In this document: positions 23,524-36,430 of the stretch, piece after piece | How the letters are laid out: every line of letters begins with the position of its first letter | How positions within the stretch are numbered: position 1 is the first letter of the stretch | Origin: Pegea sp. RAD2-039 | Taxonomy: Eukaryota > Chordata > Thaliacea > Salpida > Salpidae | Direction: 5' to 3' | NCBI GenBank assembly: GCA_034620365.1 | Contig: JAQGEQ010000091.1 | Coordinates: 674,645 to 738,644, forward strand | DNA: 64,000 nt | Notes under the pieces: model-generated | What the model saw: the letters and a program-made list of their open reading frames with translations, nothing else | Database searches by the model: none | What the model was told of the DNA's origin: nothing | Translations under genes and position numbers: made by a program

Positions 23524-26500
23524 ATGGAAGATACAAAAGAGTTTTATACTGTAAAAGAAGGTCAAGCGGAAATTTTGTTTCCTAAATCAGAAAGTGTTTT
23601 TTACAATCCAGTACAAGAATTTAATCGTGATTTGACGTAAGTTTTATTCATCTCACAATATTCTAGAAAGTTTTATTTAAGTTTTTCACTCAAATAAGCA
23701 TTTATAGATTTTTCAATATTCTAATCTTTTTAGAATTGCTGTCATAACTGAATATATTAAAGAACATTTAAAAAATCAAGAAATTAAAGGTATTTAAATA
23801 TTTGAGAATATTTACTTTTCATTTCTTTTTTAAACATTTACTTAATATTTGATATTAATATTTTAATTAAAAGATAAAAAATAATATTTAATAATGAATT
23901 TGATATTAAGTTAATATGTAAGAAATAAATTTGAAGTTATTTTTTAAATAAATTTAATGTATCTTATGACAACCATTTAGAAATAAATGTGATTAATTAA
24001 ATTAAATAATAATAATATACTTTGTTTTTATCTAAATTATAATTTGTTTTATAGTTATAAATTTCTATTAAGTCTTAATAAAACAAATTTTATACATCTT
24101 ATATTTAGTTTTGTACACATTATATTAGTGTTTTACAAGCATTTCTATTTTAATATCTCAACAAATTCTTAAATAATCAAAATAAGTTTGTTTTAAAATA
24201 TATTTTAATAATTATATATCTTTATAGATTTGGAAAAAAACAACAATAATAACAACTTGGTGTCTGAAAATGCTGCTGAAAGTAAAGTTGAAAAGAATTT
24301 TCAGGTGGTTTAATGTAAATAATTTAGCAAAATACTATAAAGAAATGAATTTTATGTTCAGCTATAGCATATATAAAATCTAGCTTACAAAGTAACTTAT
24401 AAGCTTGATATTTTAACAAACTTTGGAGTAATTGGATGAACAGATCTTGTATTTTTGGTTCTACCAGCTTACCAATTCCAATCTCTAGAAAACCATTTCT
24501 AAATAGTGTTTCTCAAACCCATAGTGGAGAGAAGATTTGATGATTGTAAATAATATCTTATAAAGTATCAAAAATTGTCTGCTACTATCAGCACCCAAGC
24601 TTTTTACTCCAAATCTACTGCATTCACTTCAAAAGAACTTGCAAAAAACTGAAGTTAAATCTTTCTAGAAAGGAGGAGTTACTATTTTAGAAGCACTTTC
24701 TGCAACTGGTCTCCGATCTATTAGATTTGCAAAAGAGCTTCCATACGTCAAGAAGATAATCGCTAACGATTTGTCAAAACAAGCGTTTGAAAATATCCAA
24801 CGAAATATTGACAATAATAAAGTTAGTGATGTCGTCACAGCTAATTTAGAAGATGCCACGTGAGTAGATGCTACTTCAAGTGAAACTTTATAAAAAAAAT
24901 ATTTGTATTCAAGAATGTTGATGTATAAAAGTCGATCATTTAATCAGCAATTTGATATCGTGGATATAGATCCTTATGGAAGTGCGAGTATGTTTATCGA
25001 CTCTGCTGTTCAAGCTGTTAAGTCAGGAGGTAGGTTATGCCCCTTATCTTGAAATCCTATGAAATTTGTGTGAAATTTTTCAGGGCTTTTATGTGTAACA
25101 TGCACAGACATGGCAGTTCTTGCGGGGAATCACCCTGAAGCTTGCTGGTCGAAATATAATTGCATTCCATTAAAAACTAAAGCTTGTCATGAACAGGTAA
25201 GGTCTTTCTATTAGATACTCAAATCACATTTTAATTTAACTGAAATTAAACTTATTTTTTCTCCAAAGTTTTCCACGTTTTTTATATAAAAAGTTGTTTG
25301 AATTGTGTTGACAGGCTTTAAGAATTCTTCTGTATTCTCTATCATCTGTAGCTTCAAGATATGGTCGATATATTGTTCCACTGATATCTGTCAGTGTTGA
25401 CTTCTATATTCGAATTTTTGTAAAAGTTTTCAATGGTCAAAAACAAGCGAATCTAAGTGCAAGGTAAGTAACAAAAAACTGTTTTTATGTTTCTTAAAGT
25501 TTAGTTTGTTTTATAAATTCTAGCAAACAAATGAAATTGTGGAGATGTTGCGGTTGTGCGTCTTTTACCTGTCATTCAATTGCAACTGAATTTACAAAAG
25601 GGTAAGTTTGTCTTGTTTTCATAAAAGCTCGCTGTTTGTAACAAAAAACTTTGCATTTTTAGATCAGCTAAAACACTTCTGCCACAGGTGGTACCTTTAC
25701 AATCACAAATGTGTCCAATTTGTGACCATCGTGTTAAGGTAGAAGTTTGTCAATATTTATTAAAATAAAAATTTTGAAAACTTTCAAAATTGAACTAAGC
25801 AAAAATGAGCATCTCGAAAACAACAGAATAATTTTAAAACGAATAAATTTAATATAAAAAGATTATTATTTATTCTTATGATTCAGATTTTTCTTTATTT
25901 CAATCTGTGTATTCATATTTCTAGATAGCTGGACCTTTTTGGGGTGCCCCTATACATGACATGGAGTTTACAAACAAAGTTTTATCATCAGTACAAAAAT
26001 GTAGTTTCAAGTTTGGAACTTCTGAAAGAATCATCGGAATCTTATCAATGATTACAGAGGTTTGGTAACTGACTGTTCAATATCATTTGTAACTAATTCT
26101 CAACCCAAGGAATTACTCGATGTACCATTCTACTATATTAGCGACGAACTTTCATCAGTATTAAGATGTGATGCTCCTCCAATTAATATGCTCAGGTTTA
26201 CCTCATAATCAAAACTTCAATTTCAACAACTTTCAACTCTTATAGATCTGCTATCATGAATTCAGGCTTTAGAGTTTCACTTTTCCATGGCAAAGAAAGG
26301 TCCATAAAAACAGATGCCCCGGCCCAGTTGATCTGGGACATTATGAAGAAATGGGTAAATAATTAATATCGACTTGTAGTTTAATCTTGTTTTTATAATC
26401 ATCTAATTTGCAGTTAGATTTTGAGAATAATGAATCATTGAAGAAACGAATTGAAAAGTTAGATGAAAAGCCTGCCAAGCATATATTTAGTAAAGCAATA

Positions 26501-26924
26501 GTTTCTGAAAATATTGATTTGAAAATTCGTGCTGATTGTATTTCAAAAACTTCAAAGCTAAAAATAAAACGGTTTCCAATGATGCCTTCAAATTGGGGCC
26601 CTAAGTCACGGGCTACATACAGCAGGTCTTTATCATGATTAGTAATCTATTAGCCCTTTAGGTTAATTTTTTTTGTTAGTGATGGCTTGATAAAAATTTC
26701 TTCAAATGAAAAAAGCAAAAAATTTCAAGGGAAACGTAAACTTGCGAAACGTCTCAACCAGACAAAGAAGATTAAATCGGAAGAGGTAACTTTTATTACT
26801 TGTATTTAAATCTTGTTTTTGGATAATTTCATTATATATGAATAATTTAAAGCAACTTGCAAAAGTTTTTTAAATTTTAAATTTGATATTTTTATAGGTT
26901 TTGTCGATTGAAAATGAAAGCTAA
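23524..26924 (+). CDS. TRMT1: tRNA (guanine26-N2)-dimethyltransferase, fifteen exons
   Basis: TRMT1/Trm1 uses S-adenosylmethionine to dimethylate G26 of tRNAs in nucleus and mitochondria. Fifteen exons from 23524-23636 to 26898-26924 join in frame to 1644 nt (547 residues). Exon 1 has the family signature [12 protein letters not shown]. The SAM-binding core reads [16 protein letters not shown] and IIAND; the catalytic block is [12 protein letters not shown], then [13 protein letters not shown] putative zinc site is formed by CCGC and CPIC. The second domain has [24 protein letters not shown] and [14 protein letters not shown], and exon 13 ends NWGPKSRA. It lacks the C-terminal CCCH zinc finger of human TRMT1 and ends in a lysine-rich tail, as shorter Trm1 proteins do. 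Introns range from about 40 to 440 nt. Confidence 0.95.
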
Positions 26925-27920
26925 GGTTGGATGAGCAAAAAGCTGTTTATTATTGTGTGGTGTTGATGAGTATTTATAGATTAAGAACCATTGTTATAAA
27001 ATAACAAGATCATCGTTTGAATAAACCTACCAGTTAATAAATTATTAAGTTGCTTAATAAAAGGGATTCGATTTAATAAACTGGTTTTGAAATTGAACAA
27101 AAAAGCTTAGAATTAGTATAATAATAAAGCTTTCTCTAAGAACGGCCATGATTGATGTGTTATATTAAAAACAAATCAAAACACAGTGAAGTGCACAAGA
27201 GCTAAAAGAGCTAAATGTTTACCTAATTTACAATTATAATTAGATATTGAAAAGAACTGGATTTGTTTTATATATATTTGAATTTTCATTCAACCATAGC
27301 AAAGTGATTCTTAGATATAGTTTATACCAATATGTACAAGAATGTTTAACGATCATTACTCTTAAGTTCGTTAAAATGACGTCAAAGTTTGATTTCTTAT
27401 TTTATTTAACTTATTTAGTATTTTTTGTTGATACCAAAGTAGACAAAATAAAATAATTCTTAGTCAGTTTCAATAATTTTAAACATATTTAGTTTTAAAC
27501 TTTTTGTAAAATAAATTTTTGTAAAATTTTGTAAAATAATAAAAACTAAAATGGTCGTTTCACTTTTGTTTACAGTTTGAACTTTTGTTATTGTCAGAAA
27601 GATAGGTAGATTTCAAAGATACAAAATTTAAATTTTTCTAATATATTAATTTTGTATTAATAATTTTTAAGTTTTAGTTATCAATATGACTTCAGCAGCT
27701 TTTTTTTGCAAATAATTAAAATGTATTTTAATGTTTTAAAAAGTATTAATTTGATGAAAATTTTGTTGTAATATTTTTTTTTATTCCTTATTGATAAGTA
27801 AGTCTTTATATTTTTAGATTGATTCAATATACTTTATATTCTCAAAGTATCTGATGCAATTTTATATGTCTTATTTGTTTAGTTTTTAAATATTTTTTAC
27901 TTTATAGTTACTTTTCGAGC
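26925..27920. other. AT-rich intergenic region
   Basis: No gene is recognised. A 69-codon open frame at 27247-27456 is hydrophobic and of low complexity and is probably chance. An acceptor-like TTTTTTACTTTATAG ends at 27907, 13 nt before the SNRNP25 start. Confidence 0.4.
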
Positions 27921-28340
27921 ATGAATTCATCAAGTAAATTTTCTTCCCTATTAAATGAGTTTGAAGAAGAACTAGATGAACTACTTGGTGATCCGTTATT
28001 AAGTGATCTTCCAGAAGATGTCACTTGTGAAGAGTTAAAAGCTCTTTTAGCTTTAGAGTATGGTCAAGCAATGAATGTGAACGTTATAAGAGAAGATAAT
28101 GTTATTCTTCCTATCATTGTTAGTCAAGTAGCAACTGTAAAAGAGTTTAAAAAATCTATTCAGCGATATATGTCTTTAAAAATGAAAAGAGAAGGTGTAA
28201 AACAATGCATTAGCTGGAAATATGTATGGAAAACTTATTGGCTTTGTTTTAATGGTGAAAAATTAAAGGATGATAAAAAATCTTTAAAAGACTATAATTT
28301 ATTTCATCATTGCAATGTAACTTTTGTAAAATCTTGCTAA
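27921..28340 (+). CDS. SNRNP25: U11/U12 snRNP 25 kDa protein, intronless
   Basis: SNRNP25 is a component of the U11/U12 di-snRNP of the minor (U12-type) spliceosome. The 139-residue frame aligns along its length with the human protein (132 residues): DPLLSDLPEDVT, ALEYGQAMNVNV, a ubiquitin-like middle part with ATVKEFKKSIQRY and ISWKYVWKTYWL, and GEKLKDDKKSLKDY near the end. An N-terminal acidic segment (EFEEELDELL) is slightly longer than in human. Its presence implies that this organism retains the minor spliceosome. There is no intron, unlike the vertebrate gene. Its stop codon is only 62 nt before the UROS start on the same strand. Confidence 0.93.
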   Translation: MNSSSKFSSLLNEFEEELDELLGDPLLSDLPEDVTCEELKALLALEYGQAMNVNVIREDNVILPIIVSQVATVKEFKKSIQRYMSLKMKREGVKQCISWKYVWKTYWLCFNGEKLKDDKKSLKDYNLFHHCNVTFVKSC

Positions 28341-28402
28341 CTGTAACAATTTTATTGCAAACATATCAGTATAAACAATTTTTGTTTTATTATTTTGTAG
28401 CT
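28341..28402 (+). promoter_or_regulatory. 62-nt SNRNP25-UROS spacer with acceptor-like site
   Basis: The spacer has no AATAAA signal. It ends in a T-rich tract followed by TAG (28398-28400), two bases before the UROS ATG. This resembles a trans-splice acceptor in an operon. A cis 3' splice site used by a longer transcript is the alternative. Confidence 0.4.
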
Positions 28403-29158
28403 ATGTTAAAAAATATATTATTAATGAAAGATGCTTTAGACGATGACTCATATGTTGGTTGCTTATCTAAAATTGGAAATGTCAGTTGTATAAGTGCGTT
28501 ATCTTTTGAATTCTGTAATTCAGATCAGGTAATAGATGCTTTGAAGTCTGTCAATTTATGGAGTGGAATCATTTTTACTAGTAAAAGATCAGTAGAGTCT
28601 ATCAAAAGGGTGTTCCCGGTTCCTCTACCTGAATGGAACACTGTACCTTGTTTTGCTGTGGGTGAAGCAACTGGAAAATCTGCTATTGAGATAGGTTTTA
28701 ATGCTACTGGTTCAGATTCTGGTACAGGAAAACAATTAGCAGAGTTTATACTATCTAAAAAAGATTCTCTTAATTTAAACAAATCTTTACTTTTCATTTG
28801 TGGTCAAAAAAGAAGAAATGAGTTGCCTGAAATACTTAAAAATGAACATTTACTATTGAAAGAAATAGTTTCTTATAAAACTACTTCTAATGTTGATTGT
28901 ACGGAGAACATTTCTTCATATGTTGCAAGCAATGGTGTACCTAATTATGTTGTATTTTTCAGTCCTTCAGGAGTTGTGTTTAGTTTAAATAGTTGGAAAG
29001 GAATCTGGGAAAAAACTTCATCTTCTTCAAAAATTATTTCTATTGGTCCTACAACCACTAAAGCATTAACTTTTAAAGGCCTTTCTGACATATTTACAGC
29101 TCAATGTCCAAAGCCTGAAAATATATTCCAAATCATTCATGATGATTTGTTTAGTTAA
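28403..29158 (+). CDS. UROS: Uroporphyrinogen-III synthase, intronless
   Basis: UROS cyclises and inverts ring D of hydroxymethylbilane to give uroporphyrinogen III, the fourth step of heme synthesis, in the cytosol. The 251-residue frame shows the weakly conserved two-lobed HEM4 fold pattern: LLMKDA near the start, ISALSFEF, IIFTSKRSVES, FAVGEATG, LLFICGQKRRNELPE, VSYKTT, VFFSPSGVVFSL, and the most diagnostic C-terminal block ISIGPTTTKAL. Length is close to human (265). An upstream in-frame start at 28310 overlaps SNRNP25 and would add non-homologous residues, so 28403 (MLKNILLMKD) is preferred. It is intronless and directly downstream of SNRNP25. Confidence 0.93.
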   Translation: MLKNILLMKDALDDDSYVGCLSKIGNVSCISALSFEFCNSDQVIDALKSVNLWSGIIFTSKRSVESIKRVFPVPLPEWNTVPCFAVGEATGKSAIEIGFNATGSDSGTGKQLAEFILSKKDSLNLNKSLLFICGQKRRNELPEILKNEHLLLKEIVSYKTTSNVDCTENISSYVASNGVPNYVVFFSPSGVVFSLNSWKGIWEKTSSSSKIISIGPTTTKALTFKGLSDIFTAQCPKPENIFQIIHDDLFS

Positions 29159-29419
29159 AAACTCATCATAATAATTACAACTTTTTAATCCTTAACAAAG
29201 AACTGTAAGATGCTGTAACCTGCTATTTTTTATATAATTAAATTATTACTATATTTATTTAACATTTATTATTATGGATATTTTATAGTTAAGAAATTAA
29301 ATATTTCATTTTATCTTCATCCATACTTTTTCATCTATTGAATGAAATATGTAATCTGGTAACTGTTTTTGTTATTGTCAGAAATTTGTAATAGTTTATG
29401 TAAAAAAGTTTAGTTATAA
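29159..29419. other. UROS-OPLAH spacer
   Basis: A short AT-rich spacer carrying the 3' end of UROS. Acceptor-like AGs precede the OPLAH start, the nearest ending at 29413. Confidence 0.35.
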
Positions 29420-32400
29420 ATGGATACTTCAAATAAAAAGTTTCAATTTGCAATTGATAGAGGCGGAACATTTACAGATATCTATGCTAGATGCCCAAGT
29501 AAGATAATTAAATTCTTTAGAAAGTACTGTGAAAAATAGATGATGTAATCACAACTACAATTGTAACAATTTGATATTTTAACTAACAGATGGAAAAGTA
29601 AGAGTGATGAAACTTCTTTCTGAGGATCCAGTTCGATATTCGGATGCTCCTCGTGAGGGAATTAGAAGAATTATGGAAGAGGTGAAGATTATTTTAATTT
29701 CTATTTTCTTAAAAGTCTTTAAACTAATTTGTTGTTTACATTTTTACGTTTAGGAGCTAAATATTGAAATGCCTGCTTCAGAACCTATAGATACAAGTAA
29801 GATTGATTTCATCAGAATGGGAACTACAGTTGCAACTAATGCTCTGTTGGAAAGAAAGGGTGAGAAGATAGCTTTGGTGATTACGGAAGGGTTTTCTGAT
29901 CTTCTGTTCATTGGAAACCAATCAAGACCAGAAATATTCGATTTGGTAAATCTTAGAAACGTTAATAATTGATTCATAACTTCAGAAATATTTTTTAACT
30001 TAGAAAATTGAATTACCTGAAGTGTTATATGAAGAGGTTGTAGAAGTCAGTGAACGGATTATTCCATATCAAGATAACTGCAAGCTCAATCTATCAGCTC
30101 CTATTGTTTATGGAACAACAAATGAAAAAGTATATCAGTTTAATTGTTGATGTTATCATTTCTGTACAAGTTGAAGAGATTTCTTTAGCCCGCTTTTTTA
30201 AGTTTCAATTCATAAAACTTTCTTTGTTAAAGTTGGTTTTACTAAAACCACTCAATGAAAAGAAGCTGAGAGAAGATCTTCAAATTGTTTATGCTAAAGG
30301 AATCAGAAGCTTAGCTGTTGTGTTGATGCATTCTTACACGTGAGTTACAATCACTCATTTTCAAACAATATTTAAAAGATGTATTCAATTATCAAGATAT
30401 CCAGAACATGAACGCCGTATAGGACGAATTGCGGAAGAAATGGGTTTTATCCAAGTTTCCTTGTCAAGTGAGGTGATGCCAATGGTGAAGATAGTACCAC
30501 GAGGATATACAGGTAACCAGATATTTATTTAAATGTTTCTACAATAAATCCCCTTTAAATTTTCAGCTTGTGTTGATGCTTACTTGACTCCATGTATTAC
30601 AAAATATTTGAAAAACTTTAAAGTTGGATTTGATAAAAATTTGAATCAAATAAATTTGTTGTTTATGCAATCAGATGGTGGACTGACTCCTATAAACCAG
30701 TCAGTTTTAAACTGTCAACTTCTCTTGTAATATCTGACCACAAAATTGAATACCTCAGGCTCAATGGTAGTAGGGCCATCTTATCTGGACCAGCTGGTGG
30801 TGTGGTTGGTTATGGATTAACTACTTATGATCCAAATGAAAAAGTTGCAGTGATTGGTTTTGATATGGGAGGTATGAGTTTTCTTCAACTTTTGAAATTT
30901 TATCTTTTTATTAACCAGGGACTTCTACTGATGTTAGTAGATATGATGGTAGATATGAACACGTGTTTGAGACTACAACTGCAGGAGTCACGATTCAAGC
31001 CCCACAAGTGAATTATCGAGTTAATTGCAGCTTTTACGATTGATACTTTCAGCTTGATATCAACACTGTTGCTGCTGGTGGTGGTTCTATGCTCTTTTAC
31101 CGTTCAGGTTTATTTGTGGTTGGTCCTGAATCTGCTGGAGCAAACCCTGGTCCAACTTGTTACCGAAAAGGTTCGATTTTGTGATTTGTAAAAACCAACT
31201 TTTGAATTTTCATCAATAAACTTATTGGTCAGGTGGACCACTTACTGTGACAGACGCCAATTTGTGTTTGGGTCGCTTACTACCTGAGTATTTGATGTTT
31301 TTATTATTTTAATTTTACTAATTCCTTTTAATTTGATTTTAATTTTTTCTAATTATTAAAAATTATTCAGATTTTTTCCCAAAGTCTTTGGAATAACTGA
31401 AAGTGAACCTTTAGATTTTCAAAGTACTCAATTAGCTTTTAAGGACTTGACAGGTTCACAATGATCTTTACTTCAGTTTACTATAAGTAAAAATTGAAAT
31501 AAAAAAAAACTGAAAATTCTTTTACAAAACTCAACTATCAACGAATCTACTTTTAGTTGTCGTCAATGATTTTATGGGTGCTCAAAATAAGAACCACAAA
31601 AAGTATTCTTTAGAAGAGGTAGCTATGGGTTTTATCAAAGTTGCTAACGAAGCTATGTGCCGACCGATCAGAGCTCTTACTCAGGTGCTTCAGACACAAA
31701 TAATCAGTTGCCTGCTAACTACATGTATCACAGGCTAAAGGTCATGATGTTTCAAGACATATTTTAGCTTGTTTTGGTGGAGCAGGCGGCCAGCATGCTT
31801 GTTCAATCGCTAGAATGTTAGGAATGACTCGAGTTTATATTCATAAGTTTGTTTTTTTTGGTTTAATTAAACAACTTTTTCAATTAATTGTTTGATTGTT
31901 GTTTGCAGATATTCAGGAATTCTATCTGCATATGGCATGGCTTTAGCTGATGTTGTACATGAAGAACAAGAACCATGTGCATGTGCTTATAATAAAAGTG
32001 AATTTACTTGTTTATTGTCACATGACTAGTACATCATCATTCCAATTTCACAGCTAACATGAATTACCTTGATGATCGAATTGATGCTTTGATAAAAAGA
32101 TCTCGTAAACATTTGAACAAACAAGGCTTTTATGAGAACGATATTAGGATAGAAATTTATCTAAACATGAGATACGATCGAACAGACTGTGCGTTGATGT
32201 GTTCACCCACCAAATCCAAGTCACTCGCACAACAAACTTTCATTTCATACTATGGTGACTTTCTCACAACTTTCACTCAAAGGTAGTCTTAGCTTCATCT
32301 CACTTTAAATCACTTTTCATGAATGACTTGTACCAGGTACCATAGTGAATTTGGATTCGATATTCCTCACCGAACAATCTTAATAGACGACATAAGAGTC

Positions 32401-35400
32401 CGAGCTGTTGGCTCTTTACCTAACATCTCTAATCTTTCTTTTTCAACATCAAACATTTCTGTAGATAAACCGAAATCGATTACAGTAAGTAACAAGCTTG
32501 CTGTCTTCTTATTTCACTTCAATTATCATTTGTAGGTTACTGATTGCTATTTTGAAGGGGGTAGAAAAAGGACCCCAGTTTATATGTTAGAAGATCTTGC
32601 CCCAGATCATGAGATCAATGGACCAGCTCTTATCATCAACAACAGCAGCACAATATTAATTGAACCAGACTGTTTGGCTCGTATAACTGATGAGGGTTGG
32701 TTTCTAGTAAATTATTTTCACTTTTTTAAACTATTTTTATGTTCAGGTAATATTGATGTAACAGTGACATTAGGCAAAGTGGTGAATATAGGCGAAACTC
32801 TTGATCCTATCCAACTTTCTATTTTTTCACATCGGTTAGTGATTTCAACAAATTACTTTTCATCTATTTCATCTGTTTGTTTCAGATTTATGAGTATAGC
32901 TGAAGAAATGGGAAGGGTTTTACAACGAACATCAATTTCAACAAACATTAAAGTTTGTATTTCATTGAAATTCTGAAATCGTTTAATAATTAACAATTCA
33001 TTTGAAGTTTTGTTTAGATATTTGATTACACATCAAACATTCAATTACTAAAAACATTATTTGTTTTAACCTACATATAAGTTGATACTTTGAAACTTCT
33101 TAGGAACGTTTAGATTTTTCTTGTGCTTTATTTGGACCTGATGGTGGGCTTGTTTCAAATGCGCCTCATATTCCTGTACATCTTGGAGCAATGCAAGAAG
33201 CTGTTAAATATCAGGTACCCTACTTCATATTAACTTCCCTGGTTGATTCTTCATCAACTGATGTTATTAGCTACATCATTTGGGTTCTATGATGAAACCT
33301 GGTGATTGTATCTTATCAAATCATCCGTCTGCTGGAGGTAGTCATCTACCCGATCTCACAGTAATCACACCGGTTTGTTTATGTTTTAATTATAAATAAA
33401 TAATTGAGATTTAACTTATGATGATAATAAGATCGTATGTGGGATTAAACAAGACAGAAAATTGAGTAGGTTTAAATATTGATGTTTAAACTGAGTTTCA
33501 AAGACAATTTATTTCAATTTTTTTAATTTAAAACACTTGACAGGTTTTTACATCCACACGAAACGAACCTATCTTCTTTCTAGCAAACCGGGGTCACCAC
33601 GCTGATATTGGAGGTATAACTCCTGGCTCTATGCCTCCAAACTCAAACCATATTAACCAGGAAGGAGCTGTCTTCAAAAGCTTCTTTCTGGTCGAAAATG
33701 GAATCTTCCGCGAAAAAGGTCCTTACATAAAAACTAATACGCCTAAATTGAAGCTGTTGTCATCAACAGAAGTAACAGAAAAGTTGATGGAACCGAGCAA
33801 AATTGAAGGTTGCTGTGGTACACGAAATTTACATGATAATCTAGCAGACCTTCGAGCTCAAGTTGCTGCCAATAAAAAGGTCTCAAAGTTGTTGCTTACC
33901 AAGACAACCAAGTAACAAATTGTCTACCAGGGCATCAACCTTGTAATGGACCTCATAGCAAGTTATGGTTTGCCAGTAGTGCAAGCCTATATGAAGTATA
34001 TTCAAGAGAATGCGGAGATAGCTGTTAGAGAGATGTTGAAAAAAATAGCTTATGAGAAGACATCTCTTTCCTCAAAAACTGTAAGATTACAAGGTGAAGA
34101 TGTAATGGATAACGGATCAAAAATTCAACTTCAAGTTGACATCTCATTAAGTGATGTAAATTGATTAACTCTTATTTGCTTTCATCTACAAATACCTTGC
34201 TTTCAGGGAAGCGCTGTGTTTGATTTTGATGGTACTTCTGATATGGTAGCTAATAATTTAAATGCACCAAAAGCTATCTGTTATTCAGCTATTATTTATT
34301 CCCTCAGATCGATGGTTGGATATGACATTCCTCTTAATCAGGTTTTTATCAAATTAAAATCACTTTTACTTTCTTCTATGTCTTACAATTTGTTATATAA
34401 ATTTAAGAGCTTTTAGAAATTGAAACTTTTTACTTGAAATTGTAGAAACATCTCAAATATTATTGGAACTTTTAAAAATGATCTAATCTTACAGGGATGT
34501 CTCAATCCTATTGAGATCAAAATTCCTAAGTGGTCAATTCTAGATCCTGAAGAAAATGCGGCTGTTGTCGGAGGTAATGTAACTACCTCACAAAGAATAG
34601 TTGATGTAATCATGCAAGCTTTTGAAGTGTGTGCTGCTTCACAAGTAAGATCATATATGATCTTCTTCTTTCTATATAATCTTTAATCCTCTTAGGGTTG
34701 TATGAACAATATCACATTCGGTGATGAAAATGTTGGTTATTATGAAACTGTTGCTGGAGGAGCTGGTGCCGTAAGTCCAAATTATTTATCAGTTTTTTTG
34801 AAAAAAGTTTCGATTTTAAGCTCAAAGTTGAGGATTTTAAAAGTCTTCAGCTTTTACTAAGTTTTCTAAATATCACACGAAACTTGTCCAGGGTCCAAAT
34901 TGGCATGGGCAGAGTGGTGTCCATACACACATGACCAACACACGAATCACTGACCCTGAACTTCTAGAAATTCGGTTAGTTTTCTCCTTCAATTATTTCA
35001 TCAACTCCAATCTGTCAATATAGATATCCATGTGTCCTTAAATGTTTTCATTTAAACATTGGGACAGGTGGTCGTGGTCTTTATCGAGGAGGGGATGGTG
35101 TAGTTCGTGAAATCCTTTTCCGAAAAGACATGGTTCTTTCAGTTCTAACAGAACGTCGGGTATTTGCTCCGTATGGTTTGCATGGTTAGATTTCTGCTAG
35201 TTAGTTGAAGGTTTTTATGAAAGTTTTTTGAGTAGGTGGTCTACCTGGAAAAGTAGGTTCAAATATTTTGTTGTATGCTGGTGGTGGTCCTAAGGTTAAC
35301 TTAGGAGGTAAAAACTCAACTGTTGTGAAGCCGGGGGTAAGTTTTGTTGGTTTAATTTGCAGATAAATTAAAAAAAATCATTTTAGTTTTTATAAATTGT

Positions 35401-35599
35401 CAAATTAAACTGGGAATTTATCCAGGATATCTTCCGTCTACTGACACCTGGTGGTGGAGGTTACGGATACGAATCTGAAGCTGAATCTAACAATGATTCA
35501 ACAAATAAAACAGAAAAACCCAAGAATCCAGCAAATCCGAAAGTGGTGGTGAATCGAGGCAGCTTATATGATTACAAAAGGCGTCAAGAAGCCCAATAA
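29420..35599 (+). CDS. OPLAH: 5-oxoprolinase (ATP-hydrolysing), more than twenty exons
   Basis: OPLAH opens 5-oxo-L-proline to L-glutamate using ATP in the gamma-glutamyl (glutathione) cycle in the cytosol. The gene begins [17 protein letters not shown] (first exon 29420-29498) and follows human OPLAH throughout: [102 protein letters not shown], then the HyuB half with [84 protein letters not shown] and [10 protein letters not shown]. It ends [13 protein letters not shown]. Most introns are 45-70 nt. About 1,290 residues are expected; a variable linker around 30120-30240 was not resolved exactly. No break was found. Confidence 0.95.
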
Positions 35600-36076
35600 A
35601 ACCAATTAATTCGTATAAAAGTTCTACAAATTTAATGTTTTCCTAAAATGATTTCAATCTTTAATATAATTTCTTCTTTTCTATGCAACTTTTTGAGCTT
35701 AACTTTCCTGTCTGCGGTCGTATATATGTTGGAAGTACTTCATATAATCTTTCTTTGCAATTATATACTTATTTCATCCTTCAAACTTGTGATTCGGTAC
35801 AAACAAATTTGCAAATTGTCGTAAATCATCATCTTGTGATTTAATTTTATTTTGGAAAAGTTAGAAAAATCTTAAAACAAATTTTAGAAAAGATTTAAAA
35901 AAACATTTTTAATAAATAATTCCTTGAATATAAAAAGTTTTAAATTACAAATTAATAGCTAACAACATTTACAAAATCAGTATTCTGTTTGTTGGTATTC
36001 TGGTGGTTAATTTGAAAACCTCAAGTAGTTTTACACATCAACATTTATCTACAATTATATAATATGCTGAAATATT
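35600..36076. other. Convergent 3' region
   Basis: This lies between the 3' ends of OPLAH (+) and the small membrane protein gene (-). It is AT-rich and no coding sequence is seen. Confidence 0.4.
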
Positions 36077-36430
36077 TTATTTGCAAGAAACGGATGATTC
36101 ACATTTTGGTGAAGGATCAAATAAAGATTTTGATTTTAAAGAAGATCTTGATGAACAACAAGATGGGTATGAAAGATTTAAAGTTTTAAAGTAAACTTTT
36201 TCTGTATTAGAAGGTCCCAAGTCACTGGCAGGACCAAATGCAATCCAGTAAGCTACATCATCAAGAGACGGTATCAAGTTTTTTACATAAGTCACTAGTT
36301 TGTTCCAGAAACTAGAGATTTTGTTATCTTCTGACTTTATAAGTTTAAATGAGCTTTTTACTAATGCAAATAACATGTAATCAATGATAAAAAATCCAAT
36401 CCAGAAAAAAAGGAATTTGATGACTTCCAT
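36077..36430 (-). CDS. Small single-pass membrane protein, function unknown
   Basis: This 117-residue intronless frame was not recognised as a known family. Residues of about 5-27 (IKFLFFWIGFFIIDYMLFAL) form one strongly hydrophobic segment that could be a signal anchor. A lysine-bearing region follows, then a C-terminal half rich in serine and cysteine (YPSCCSSRSSLKSKSLF) ending VSCK. Non-random signs are a sensible position between neighbours, a clean ATG and a non-repetitive composition in the central part (DDVAYWIAFGPASDLGP). An AG lies directly before the ATG, as for several other genes here. It could be a lineage-specific gene or the single exon of a larger one. Confidence 0.5.
   Translation of the reverse strand: MEVIKFLFFWIGFFIIDYMLFALVKSSFKLIKSEDNKISSFWNKLVTYVKNLIPSLDDVAYWIAFGPASDLGPSNTEKVYFKTLNLSYPSCCSSRSSLKSKSLFDPSPKCESSVSCK

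Noticed and set aside
27247-27456. 69-codon hydrophobic frame upstream of SNRNP25
   Set aside because: No family, low complexity and an unlikely context.
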